Source: Caulobacteraceae bacterium (lineage in GTDB: Bacteria > Pseudomonadota > Alphaproteobacteria > Caulobacterales > Caulobacteraceae). Taken from it: 35,363 bases of DNA. Below, piece by piece: positions 7,282 to 14,860 of this stretch. The stretch's first letter is position 1, and every line of letters begins with the position of its first letter. The stretch is taken from assembly GCA_019748095.1 (NCBI GenBank), contig JAIEQA010000119.1, forward strand, positions 1-35,363, read 5' to 3'. A program made the translations under genes and the position numbers. The notes beneath the pieces were generated by a model. The model had not been told where the DNA came from. It made no database searches and was given only the letters and a program-made list of their open reading frames with translations.

Positions 7282-7962
7282 ATGCGCGTGCTCCTTGTTG
7301 AAGACGATCCCGATCTGTCGCGGCAACTGAAACAGGCGCTGGGCGACGCCGGCTATGCGGTGGACCACGCCGCCGATGGCGAGGAGGCCCATTTTCTGGG
7401 TGACACCGAGCCCTATGACGTTGTGGTGCTGGATCTGGGTCTGCCCCGGATCGACGGCGTTTCGGTGCTTGAGCGCTGGCGGCGTGACGGCAAGACCACG
7501 CCGGTGCTGATCCTGACTGCGCGCGGGGCCTGGTCGGACAAGGTGTCGGGCTTTGACGCCGGGGCCGACGACTATCTGACCAAGCCCTTCCATACCGAGG
7601 AATTGCTGGCGCGCCTGCGGGCCTTGTTGCGCCGGTCGGCGGGGATCGCTTCGGCCACCCTCGCCTGCGGTGGCCTGCGCCTTGATCCGCGTGCTGCGCG
7701 GGCGACGGTCGCCGGTGAGCCCTTGCGCCTCACGTCGCTGGAGTACCGGTTGTTGCACTACATGATGATGCATCAGGGTCGGGTGATCAGCCGGACGGAG
7801 CTGGTCGAGCACCTGTACGATCAGGACTTTGATCGCGACTCCAACACCATCGAAGTCTTCATCGGGCGGCTGCGCAAGAAGGTCGGACCCGACCGGATCG
7901 AGACCGTGCGCGGGCTCGGCTATCGTCTGACCCCTCTGGCCGGCGAGTCCGAGGCGGCGTGA
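7282..7962 (+). CDS. OmpR/PhoP-family response regulator
   Basis: The 226-residue product has an N-terminal receiver domain: acidic pocket EDD (7-9), phospho-acceptor Asp51 in VVLDLGLP, switch Thr79 in LILTAR and Lys101 in LTKPF. It is followed by a C-terminal winged-helix DNA-binding domain (about 125-220) with EVFIGRLRKKVG and ETVRGLGYRL. These are the standard signatures of the PhoP/QseB branch. The ATG is at 7282. The stop overlaps the GTG of the kinase gene (GTGA), coupling the pair. It likely binds 11-base-period direct repeats such as the one at 6939-6955 and controls its own operon. I give no gene symbol because the true target set is unknown. Confidence 0.95.
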   Translation: MRVLLVEDDPDLSRQLKQALGDAGYAVDHAADGEEAHFLGDTEPYDVVVLDLGLPRIDGVSVLERWRRDGKTTPVLILTARGAWSDKVSGFDAGADDYLTKPFHTEELLARLRALLRRSAGIASATLACGGLRLDPRAARATVAGEPLRLTSLEYRLLHYMMMHQGRVISRTELVEHLYDQDFDRDSNTIEVFIGRLRKKVGPDRIETVRGLGYRLTPLAGESEAA

Positions 7963-9392
7963 GCGAGACGCCTGCGGTCACCGCGCCCGCATGGCGTCGC
8001 TGGCTGGGTCGGCCAAGCCGAAGCCTGACGCGGCGGCTGATCTGGCTGGCCTCGGCCTGGATCATTGTGGCGCTGATGCTGACGGGCTGGATGCTGACCC
8101 GCCAGTATCAGGAGAGCGCCTTCAACCGGCTGGGCAACCAGCTGGGGGCGGTCATCGATGATGTGGTGATCGCCAGCGTGATGACGCCCGCCGGCCTGCA
8201 GGTCGCGGAGATCAAGGACGCCCCGACCCTGCGGGGCCTTTCGGGCAAATACTGGATGGTGGGGGAGGTGGATGCCGGCGGCGGCGTGCGCGTTCTGGCC
8301 CGGTCGCCGTCCCTCGCGGGCGAAAGCCTGTTTGTCGATCCCGAACTCCCGATGCGCCTGAAGGCGGCCTTTGGAGACACCCTGACCTACAACGACCCCG
8401 GAATACTGCCCGAGGGTGCCCAGCCGCTGAGGATCGCAGCGAGCATGAAGTCCTTGCCCGGGCGGGACTTGCCCTTTGTCTTCATGGCCGGGATCGACCG
8501 GTCCGAGATCGACGCCGACACGCGTCAGTTCGCAACCTTCACCTGGACGGCCCTGCTGATCCTCGGGATCGGTCTGGTCATCGCCGTCTTCCTGCAGGTC
8601 CAGGTCGGACTGCGGCCCCTGTTCGATCTTCAGGTCGAGATCGCCAATGTCCGCAAGGGTCGGGCCGCCCGGATCGAGCGGGCATATCCCGTCGAGATCC
8701 AGCCCTTGGCGGAACAGGTCAACCGGCTGCTGGATCACAATCAGGAAGTCGTGGATCGCCAACGCACCCACGTCGGCAATCTGGCCCATGCGCTGAAGAC
8801 GCCGCTGTCGGTCATGCTGGCTGAAGCCGGGAGCGAATCCGGCCTTCTGGCCGATGTGGTGCGACGCCAGTCCGAGATCATGAAGGGCCAGGTCGATCAC
8901 CACCTGCGCCGGGCCCGCGCCGCTGCCCGGGCCGCCCATGGTCTGGGCGAGCGGACTCCGGTGGCTGAAGTCGTGGATGAGCTGGCCGTCATGCTGGAGC
9001 GGGTGTTCCAGTCGAAGGATGTCGAGATCGACTGGCGGGCCCCCGACGAGCTGGCCTTTCTGGGGGAACGCCAGGACCTGCAGGAAATCCTCGGCAATCT
9101 GATGGAGAACGCTTGCAAATGGTCGACGCGCCGGGTGCGGGTCTCGGCCGGGTCCAGCGGGCTGGGACAGATGATCGCCGTGGTCGAGGATGACGGGCCC
9201 GGTCTGCCTGAAGACCAGCGCGAGGCCGTGTTGAAACGGGGGGCCCGGCTGGACGAGGATGCCCCGGGATCCGGCCTCGGTTTGTCGATCGTGGATGATC
9301 TGACCCGGGCCTACGGCGGTCGGTTGACCCTGGCCGCCAGTGAGCTCGGGGGGCTCAAGGCGATCCTTGAGTTGCCTGCTGCCGAGCAGTGA
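7959..9392 (+). CDS. PhoQ-like sensor histidine kinase
   Basis: The 477-residue inner-membrane kinase has a transmembrane helix at about 27-47, a periplasmic sensor region of some 145 residues, and a second helix at about 195-215. A short linker follows, then the dimerisation domain with the phosphorylated His277 in HALKTPL. The ATP-binding domain shows NLMENACKWS (N box), VEDDGPGLP (G1) and GSGLGLSIVDDL (G2). The HALKTPL form of the H box is typical of PhoQ-related kinases. GTG start at 7959 overlaps the regulator's stop. The signal is unknown; the PepSY-like protein in the same operon is a candidate periplasmic partner. Confidence 0.94.
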   Translation: MSETPAVTAPAWRRWLGRPSRSLTRRLIWLASAWIIVALMLTGWMLTRQYQESAFNRLGNQLGAVIDDVVIASVMTPAGLQVAEIKDAPTLRGLSGKYWMVGEVDAGGGVRVLARSPSLAGESLFVDPELPMRLKAAFGDTLTYNDPGILPEGAQPLRIAASMKSLPGRDLPFVFMAGIDRSEIDADTRQFATFTWTALLILGIGLVIAVFLQVQVGLRPLFDLQVEIANVRKGRAARIERAYPVEIQPLAEQVNRLLDHNQEVVDRQRTHVGNLAHALKTPLSVMLAEAGSESGLLADVVRRQSEIMKGQVDHHLRRARAAARAAHGLGERTPVAEVVDELAVMLERVFQSKDVEIDWRAPDELAFLGERQDLQEILGNLMENACKWSTRRVRVSAGSSGLGQMIAVVEDDGPGLPEDQREAVLKRGARLDEDAPGSGLGLSIVDDLTRAYGGRLTLAASELGGLKAILELPAAEQ

Positions 9393-9469
9393 GCGCGTCG
9401 CTTCCGGATTCTTAACCCCGACCGTTCACCCTCCCGGAGGCCGCACTTCGACGGTCGACGGAGGACGGC

Positions 9470-10843
9470 ATGGCCGAATTGTCGGTCGCCCATCGCGCGG
9501 TGCTCGCCCAGATGCTGGAGCGTGTGCCCGACAGGACCTTGAAAACCCTGTCTGCGGCGGTAGCCCAGATGCCGGGCGAGAAGGCGCGCGACCTCAGCCT
9601 GATGCTCGCAGAGGAAACGACTGATCGTGGACGCCGCGCCGTGGCCTTTGCGCCGCTGCTCCCGCTTTTTCGTCGGCGTTCGGACGGTGTCGCGGGCCTC
9701 GACTTCCCCGCCCATGTCCTGCCGCGGCTCTGGAAGGCGGCCTCCAGCCGTGAACAGACCATGCTGTCGATGCTGGACGATGTGCGCGGGGTCGAGGATG
9801 ATCCCCGGGTGGTGGCCGTGTCTGACTGCCTTTGCGAGGCCGCCGTCGCAGCGATCCGCGGTCAGCCCGATGTGATCTGGCCGCCGGGATCGACCGATGA
9901 CGCGGTGCGTGCCGGAGGGTTGGCTGAGCTGGAACACTGTTTCGGTCTCGCGGCGATGGCCAGACGCGCTGTCTTCGCCTTGCCGGCCCTCGTTCAGCGG
10001 CCGACGGAGGGCCAGCTTGCCGAGCTTCGCCTTCTGGTGAGGGACAGCGGGGAAATGGGCCCCGATGGCGGCCCGCGGATGCTGGAAGTCCTGTTCGCCC
10101 ATCTGACCAATGCCCACCTCATTCTGCGGCTGGTGGTCCAGTCCTCACGAAGCGCGGCCAAGGAGGGCGTTCTGTCCGAATCCGAAATGGCCAGCTTCGT
10201 CAATCGCTTGATCGAGGCGGTGGAGTCGCGGGTGGCGCGCATCGCTGCCTTCCGGCCTGGCCAGGCTGAACGGCCGCGCGCCGACCTGCAGTCCGACATC
10301 AACTGGTGTGCCGAGACACTGGCCGAGCTTGACACCACCTTGCAGCTGGACCCTGAGGGAGCCTGGGGCAAACAGGCGCGGGACGCTCGCACCCGGGTCA
10401 ACCAGACCCTGGCCAGGGTTCTGGGATCGACTGAAAAGGCCCTCGACAAGATCATGCCGATGCGGCGGGTTCCCACCGTGGGCCGGATGACGCGCGACGC
10501 CCCCGCGCTGGACCAGCCGGTCGCGGACGAGGCGTTTGAGGCGGCGGTGGTGCTTCTGACCCTGGTTGGCACGCTCCGCTCGGCAGCCAAGATCTTCGGC
10601 TGCGAGTCGCAGCGCTACAAGCTTGTGCAATCGGTCACCGAGCGAATCACGGCCTATGTCGACGAGACTGCCGATGCCCTGGGTGCCGGAGAGGTCGAGG
10701 ACAGGGCGGGGGCGCTCGCGCATATTGAACGGCTGGCCCGATTGCTGCTCCTGATCGATGCGGCGGACGCGGCGCGCAATGTACGCCGCCGTGCGACCGC
10801 GGCGGGTGCCGCGACCATCCAGCCCTCGCATCAGGCGGCCTGA
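9470..10843 (+). CDS. Uncharacterised all-helical protein upstream of the ccm genes
   Basis: I do not recognise this 457-residue protein. It reads as almost entirely alpha-helical, with Ala/Leu/Arg-rich heptad-like segments. There is no signal peptide, no transmembrane helix and no enzyme motif that I can see. Sparse landmarks are a Pro-rich loop near QPDVIWPPGS, WCAETLAELDTTLQL, and a basic Ala-rich C-terminus ending SHQAA. It is probably cytosolic. The ATG at 9470 has GGAGGA seven bases upstream. It lies 77 bases after the PhoQ-like gene and 17 bases before ccmI, so it could be transcribed with either group. Codon use looks like its neighbours, with no sign of recent transfer. Confidence 0.75.
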   Translation: MAELSVAHRAVLAQMLERVPDRTLKTLSAAVAQMPGEKARDLSLMLAEETTDRGRRAVAFAPLLPLFRRRSDGVAGLDFPAHVLPRLWKAASSREQTMLSMLDDVRGVEDDPRVVAVSDCLCEAAVAAIRGQPDVIWPPGSTDDAVRAGGLAELEHCFGLAAMARRAVFALPALVQRPTEGQLAELRLLVRDSGEMGPDGGPRMLEVLFAHLTNAHLILRLVVQSSRSAAKEGVLSESEMASFVNRLIEAVESRVARIAAFRPGQAERPRADLQSDINWCAETLAELDTTLQLDPEGAWGKQARDARTRVNQTLARVLGSTEKALDKIMPMRRVPTVGRMTRDAPALDQPVADEAFEAAVVLLTLVGTLRSAAKIFGCESQRYKLVQSVTERITAYVDETADALGAGEVEDRAGALAHIERLARLLLLIDAADAARNVRRRATAAGAATIQPSHQAA

Positions 10844-10860
10844 TCCTCTAATCCGGCAGA

Positions 10861-11673
10861 ATGATAGTGTTCTGGACCCTTGCCGGCCTGATCACGGCGC
10901 TCGCCGGAGTGCTGGTGCTGGGCCATGCCCGCCAGGGTGCCGACACGATCGCACCCGAATCCGACACCGGAGCCGCCGAACTGGCCGAGCTGGACCGGTT
11001 GAAGGCGCGCGGACTGCTGGATGAGGACACCCTCGCATCCGCGCGGGCGGAAGCGGCCCGCCGCCTGCTGACCGCGCCGCCCGTGGACGCGCCCCCGGTC
11101 GTCGGGGGGCGGGATCGAACCCTGACCCTCGGCGCGCTGGTTGCGACCTGCGCGGTGGCTCTGGGACTCTATTTCGTTTTCGGCGCGCCTGGTCTCCCGG
11201 ACCAGAGCTGGGAACGCCGCGTGGATGACTGGGCCGAGTCGCCCGAGACCCTCGATGCGCCGCAGATCGCGGCGGTTCTGACGCGGGCGGTCCGGCGAGA
11301 GCCGGATAACCGCATGGCCCTGACGATGCTGGGTGCCGCCCGGTTCGAGGCCGGCGACCCGATCGGCGCGGCGTCGGCTTTCCGCAGGGCACTGGCGCTG
11401 GATCAGAATGACGCCGTCAGCTGGGCCCGCCTCGGGGAAAGCCTGGTCCGTGCCGCCGAGGGGGAGGTGGGCGCGGACGCCGAGGCGGCCTTTACCCGGG
11501 CTATCGCCCTCGACCCGGATCAACTGGGTGCGCGCTATTTTCTGGGGGAGGCGGCCCTGACCCGCGGCGATACCGCCCGCGCCCGCGAGATGTGGACACC
11601 GCTGATCGCCGTGCTGGATCCTGCGGATCCGCGCCGGGCGGATCTGGTGGCCCGGTTGGGCGCGGCCGGATGA
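10861..11673 (+). CDS. ccmI: Cytochrome c maturation protein CcmI (TPR)
   Basis: The 270-residue product has the CcmI/CycH layout. There is an N-terminal transmembrane helix (about 2-22), then a short cytoplasmic segment with a leucine-rich helix (ELDRLKARGLLDEDTL) and a second transmembrane helix (about 88-108). A periplasmic TPR-like region (about 140-250) follows, with ALTMLGAARFEAGDPIGAA and YFLGEAALTRGDTARAREMW. CcmI hands apocytochrome c to the haem-ligation complex CcmF/H. It starts the ccm block (ccmI, ccmE, ccmF, ccmH). The ATG at 10861 has no obvious ribosome-binding site. Confidence 0.87.
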   Translation: MIVFWTLAGLITALAGVLVLGHARQGADTIAPESDTGAAELAELDRLKARGLLDEDTLASARAEAARRLLTAPPVDAPPVVGGRDRTLTLGALVATCAVALGLYFVFGAPGLPDQSWERRVDDWAESPETLDAPQIAAVLTRAVRREPDNRMALTMLGAARFEAGDPIGAASAFRRALALDQNDAVSWARLGESLVRAAEGEVGADAEAAFTRAIALDPDQLGARYFLGEAALTRGDTARAREMWTPLIAVLDPADPRRADLVARLGAAG

Positions 11674-11743
11674 CCTGTTGGAGCGCCGCCCTGAGCCCTT
11701 TATATCGGCGGGAACCGCACAGCAGAGGAGCCTGCGTCCGCCG

Positions 11744-12253
11744 ATGAGCTGGATCCCCAAATCGCCGAAGGCCCGCCGCCGTCTCTGGGTCGTGGCGGCT
11801 GCCGCCCCGGTCCTCGCGCTCGCTGTGGGTCTGTCTCTGTGGGCCATGCAGGACAGCGTGACCTTCTTCTTCTCGCCGTCCGAGGCGACCCCGGAAGCCG
11901 CCCCGGCGGGCCGGGTGATCCGGCTGGGCGGTCTGGTCGAGACCGGCAGCGTCAGCCAGACGGGCACCACGGTCGCCTTCGCCGTGACCGATAATGCCGC
12001 GACCAGCCGGATCGTGTTTGAGGGCGACCTGCCCGATCTGTTCCGTGAGGGTCAGGGGATCGTCGCCGAAGGGCGGTTCGGCCCCGATCGGGTCTTCCGT
12101 GCCGATACCGTTCTGGCAAAGCACGACGAGACCTATATGCCGCGTGAGGTTGCCGACCGGCTCAAGGCCAGCGGCGAGTGGCGTCCGGACGGCAGCGCCG
12201 CCCCGACTGCGGGTTCCCCGCCGCGCGACCTGGCGGGCGCATCAGTTTCATGA
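11744..12253 (+). CDS. ccmE: Haem chaperone CcmE
   Basis: The 169-residue product has a basic N-terminus and one membrane anchor (about 14-34), followed by the periplasmic OB-fold beta barrel. The haem-binding motif is AKHDETYMP, with His127 as the covalent haem ligand and Tyr131. CcmE carries haem from CcmABCD to the CcmF/H ligase. I use the ATG at 11744 (MSWIPKSPKARRR), as is normal for the family; an upstream TTG at 11678 would add 22 atypical residues. GAGGAG lies about 14 bases upstream. The stop overlaps the ccmF start (ATGA at 12250). Confidence 0.95.
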   Translation: MSWIPKSPKARRRLWVVAAAAPVLALAVGLSLWAMQDSVTFFFSPSEATPEAAPAGRVIRLGGLVETGSVSQTGTTVAFAVTDNAATSRIVFEGDLPDLFREGQGIVAEGRFGPDRVFRADTVLAKHDETYMPREVADRLKASGEWRPDGSAAPTAGSPPRDLAGASVS

Positions 12254-14241
12254 TCATCGAGTTTGGCGCGTTCGCGCTGATTCTGGCCCTGGCGCTCTCG
12301 GGGCTTCAGACGGGTCTCGGAGCCATCGGAAGATGGCGACGTAGCCCGCTTCTGGCCGGAGGCGCGGAGGGTGCAGCCGTGGCTGCAGCCTTGGCGACGG
12401 CGCTGGCCTTCGGTGTGCTGATCTTCGCCTTTGCCACGTCCGACTTCTCGGTGACGAACGTGGCCCGCAACAGCCACACCGACAAACCGATGCTCTACAA
12501 GATCGCCGGGGCCTGGGGCAGCCACGAGGGCTCGCTTGTCCTGTGGTGTCTGGTCATGACGAGCTTCGGCGCGGTCCTGACCCTGGCCCGTGGTCTGCCG
12601 TTCGGGCTGAAGGCTTCGGCCGTGGCCGTTCAGGGCGCGCTGAACACGATGTTTCTCGCTTTCGCCGTCTTCACCTCGAACCCCTTTGCCCGGATTGATC
12701 CCGCGCCCTTGCAAGGGGCGTCGCTCAATCCCCTGCTGCAGGATCCCGCCCTCGCGATCCATCCGCCCCTGCTTTATCTGGGCTATGTCGGCTTCTCGGT
12801 GACCTTCTCCCTGGCGGTCGCGGCCCTGATCGAGGGGCGGGCCTTCACCGGCTTCTGGCCCGCCTGGGGGCGCTGGGTTCGGCCGTGGGCGCTGGCGTCG
12901 TGGGTGTTCCTGACCCTCGGCATCACCCTCGGCAGCTTCTGGGCCTATTACGAACTGGGTTGGGGTGGCTGGTGGTTCTGGGACCCGGTCGAGAACGCCA
13001 GCTTCCTGCCCTGGCTGGCCGGGACGGCCCTGTTGCATTCGGCCGTGGTGACCGAGCGGCGCGGGGCCCTGGCCGGCTGGACCGTCTTTCTCGCCCTGCT
13101 GGCCTTCAGCTTTTCGATGCTGGGCGCGTTCCTTGTCCGCTCCGGCGTCCTGACCAGCGTTCATGCCTTCGCGGTCGACCCCGAGCGCGGCATGATGCTG
13201 CTGGCCATTCTCGGGATCGCCGCCGGTTCGGCCTTTGCCCTGTTCGCCTGGCGTGCGCCGCAGCTGAAGGGGGGCGGACTGTTCGCGCCCGTCAGCCGCG
13301 AGGGCGCGCTGGTCCTGAATAACCTGTTCCTGACCGTGGCCGCCGTCACCGTCCTGCTGGGGACCCTGTATCCCCTGATCCTCGAGGCGGCCACGGGAGC
13401 CACCATCTCTGTGGGTCCGCCCTATTTCGCCCTGACCTACACCCCGCTGATGGCCGTAGCCTTCCTGATCCTGCCGGCCGGCCCATTGCTGGCGTGGAAG
13501 CGCGGCGACGCGCTGGGGGCCATGCAGCGGCTTTCGCTGGCGGGTGGTCTGGCGATCGCCTGTGGCTTCGCCGGCTGGCTGGCGTTCGAGCCCCGGCAGG
13601 CGTTTGCCGGTGCCGGTCTGGCGATCGGGGCCTGGCTGATCTTCGGGTCCCTGGCCGAGGTGGTGGAACGGGTCCGTCTGTTCCGCGCCCCCCTCGCCGA
13701 GGTCGGCCGGCGGGCCCGCGGTCTGCCCCTGGGGGCCTGGGGCATGACCCTGGCCCATGCCGGTCTGGGTGTGTTCGTGCTGGGGGCTGTGGTCGAGACC
13801 CAGTTCAAGATCGAGGCGGCCGCCCCACTGGCCATCGGGGGCGAGGTCCGTGCCGGGCCGTGGGTGGTCACCCTGGATGACGTGCAGATCATTGAGGGGC
13901 CGAACTATCTGGCGGAACAGGGTCGGCTGACCGTGACCTCGGCGTCCGGTGACGCGCCGCCGCGTCAGATCGTCTCCGAGCGGCGTTTCTTCCCCGCCGG
14001 CGGTCAGACCACGACCGAGGTCGGACTCGATTTCCGCGGGCTGGACGATGTCTATGTGGTCATGGGCGAGCGGCGCTCCACGCCCGAAGCCGCCCAGGCC
14101 TGGACAGTCCGGGTCTATCACAATCCCTGGGCGCGGCTGATCTTCCTCGGGCCGACCCTGATGGCTCTGGGCGGCCTGCTGTCGCTGTCGGACCGGCGGC
14201 TCAGGCTGGCCGTCGGGCGGCGCAAGAAGGCGCTGGCGTGA
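12250..14241 (+). CDS. ccmF: Haem lyase subunit CcmF
   Basis: The 663-residue polytopic membrane protein has about 14-15 hydrophobic helices. It carries the tryptophan-rich WWD signature GWGGWWFWDPVENASFLPWL and the conserved His segments (NSHTDKP, GSHEGSL, HPPLLYLGYVG). CcmF reduces and ligates haem from CcmE to the CXXCH cysteines of apocytochrome c in the periplasm. I use the ATG at 12250 (MIIEFGAFALIL), which overlaps the ccmE stop; a longer reading from 12178 lies inside ccmE. It is coupled to ccmH at its end by a GTGA overlap. A ccmG gene usually sits directly after ccmF and is absent here. Confidence 0.97.
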   Translation: MIIEFGAFALILALALSGLQTGLGAIGRWRRSPLLAGGAEGAAVAAALATALAFGVLIFAFATSDFSVTNVARNSHTDKPMLYKIAGAWGSHEGSLVLWCLVMTSFGAVLTLARGLPFGLKASAVAVQGALNTMFLAFAVFTSNPFARIDPAPLQGASLNPLLQDPALAIHPPLLYLGYVGFSVTFSLAVAALIEGRAFTGFWPAWGRWVRPWALASWVFLTLGITLGSFWAYYELGWGGWWFWDPVENASFLPWLAGTALLHSAVVTERRGALAGWTVFLALLAFSFSMLGAFLVRSGVLTSVHAFAVDPERGMMLLAILGIAAGSAFALFAWRAPQLKGGGLFAPVSREGALVLNNLFLTVAAVTVLLGTLYPLILEAATGATISVGPPYFALTYTPLMAVAFLILPAGPLLAWKRGDALGAMQRLSLAGGLAIACGFAGWLAFEPRQAFAGAGLAIGAWLIFGSLAEVVERVRLFRAPLAEVGRRARGLPLGAWGMTLAHAGLGVFVLGAVVETQFKIEAAAPLAIGGEVRAGPWVVTLDDVQIIEGPNYLAEQGRLTVTSASGDAPPRQIVSERRFFPAGGQTTTEVGLDFRGLDDVYVVMGERRSTPEAAQAWTVRVYHNPWARLIFLGPTLMALGGLLSLSDRRLRLAVGRRKKALA

Positions 14242-14756
14242 AGGGCCTCGGGGCCTTTGCGGCGACGGCGCTGGCAGCGCTTGTTCTGTCTTCGACCGCG
14301 ATGGCCCAGGAGCCTGCCGCCCTGCCGGACCGGCCCCTGGAGTCCCCCGGCCAGGAGGCCCGGGCACAGGCCCTGTTCGAGGTCGTGCGCTGCGTCGTCT
14401 GCCAGCATGAATCGATCGCCGATTCGCCCGCAGGGATTGCCGGTGACATGCGTCGCCTGATCCGCGAGGAGATCGCCGGCGGGGCCAGCGATCAGGCCGT
14501 GCGCGACGATCTGGTCCGCCGCTATGGCGACTATGTCCTCTTCACCCCCCCGGTGCGGACGGGCACCTGGCTGCTGTGGTTCGGGCCCGCCCTGCTGGTG
14601 CTTCTCGGGCTCGCGGGTCTGTTCGTCATGGCGCGACGGGGGAGCGTCGAGACCCCGCCGCTGTCGCCGGACGAGGAACGTCGGCTGGCCGATCTTCTCG
14701 CGGCCGACAGGATTGGCCCCGATGCTGACGCATCCGCGCCTCACGACGGGCGTTGA
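14238..14756 (+). CDS. ccmH: Apocytochrome c reductase CcmH
   Basis: The 172-residue product has a signal peptide (cleavage after about AMAQ, residue 24) and a periplasmic three-helix domain with the redox motif RCVVCQ (Cys52 and Cys55). A C-terminal transmembrane helix (about 113-133) and a short cytoplasmic tail follow. CcmH/CycL keeps apocytochrome c cysteines reduced for haem attachment and complexes with CcmF and CcmI. The GTG at 14238 overlaps the ccmF stop. This is the short CcmH without a fused TPR domain, consistent with the separate ccmI gene. Confidence 0.95.
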   Translation: MKGLGAFAATALAALVLSSTAMAQEPAALPDRPLESPGQEARAQALFEVVRCVVCQHESIADSPAGIAGDMRRLIREEIAGGASDQAVRDDLVRRYGDYVLFTPPVRTGTWLLWFGPALLVLLGLAGLFVMARRGSVETPPLSPDEERRLADLLAADRIGPDADASAPHDGR

Positions 14757-14783
14757 GCCGGGCCAAACGTCACAAGGCAGCGG

Positions 14784-14838
14784 TTGGCGAAGACGCCCTC
14801 CGCCCTATATCTTGAAGCGAACGGGTCCGAAGGGACCC
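14784..14838 (+). promoter_or_regulatory. Candidate promoter and leader hairpin before degP
   Basis: TTGGCG (14784-14789) and TATATC (14806-14811) are 16 bases apart, acceptable for a housekeeping sigma-factor promoter. Just downstream, GGGTCC (14823-14828) and GGACCC (14833-14838) form a 6-bp stem with a GAAG loop in the predicted leader, 22 bases before the degP ATG. CTTGAA at 14811 is also a heat-shock-like -35, but no suitable -10 follows at normal spacing. Confidence 0.3.
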
Positions 14839-14860
14839 CGGTGAGGATCGCAGGACAAAG

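Noticed and set aside
9405..9420. CtrA-type TTAACC beside a GANTC site upstream of the 457-residue gene
   Set aside because: The partner TTAA at seven-base spacing is absent; a lone half-site is too common to support a claim.
12133..14367. A 744-codon open frame on the minus strand opposite ccmF
   Set aside because: It mirrors the hydrophobic ccmF gene and gives a low-complexity Gln/Gly/Arg-rich translation without motifs or a ribosome-binding site.
14811..14839. A heat-shock (sigma-32) promoter before degP, from CTTGAA
   Set aside because: The only CCCC element downstream is 19 bases from the -35-like box, too far for a normal sigma-32 promoter, and it does not continue as CAT.
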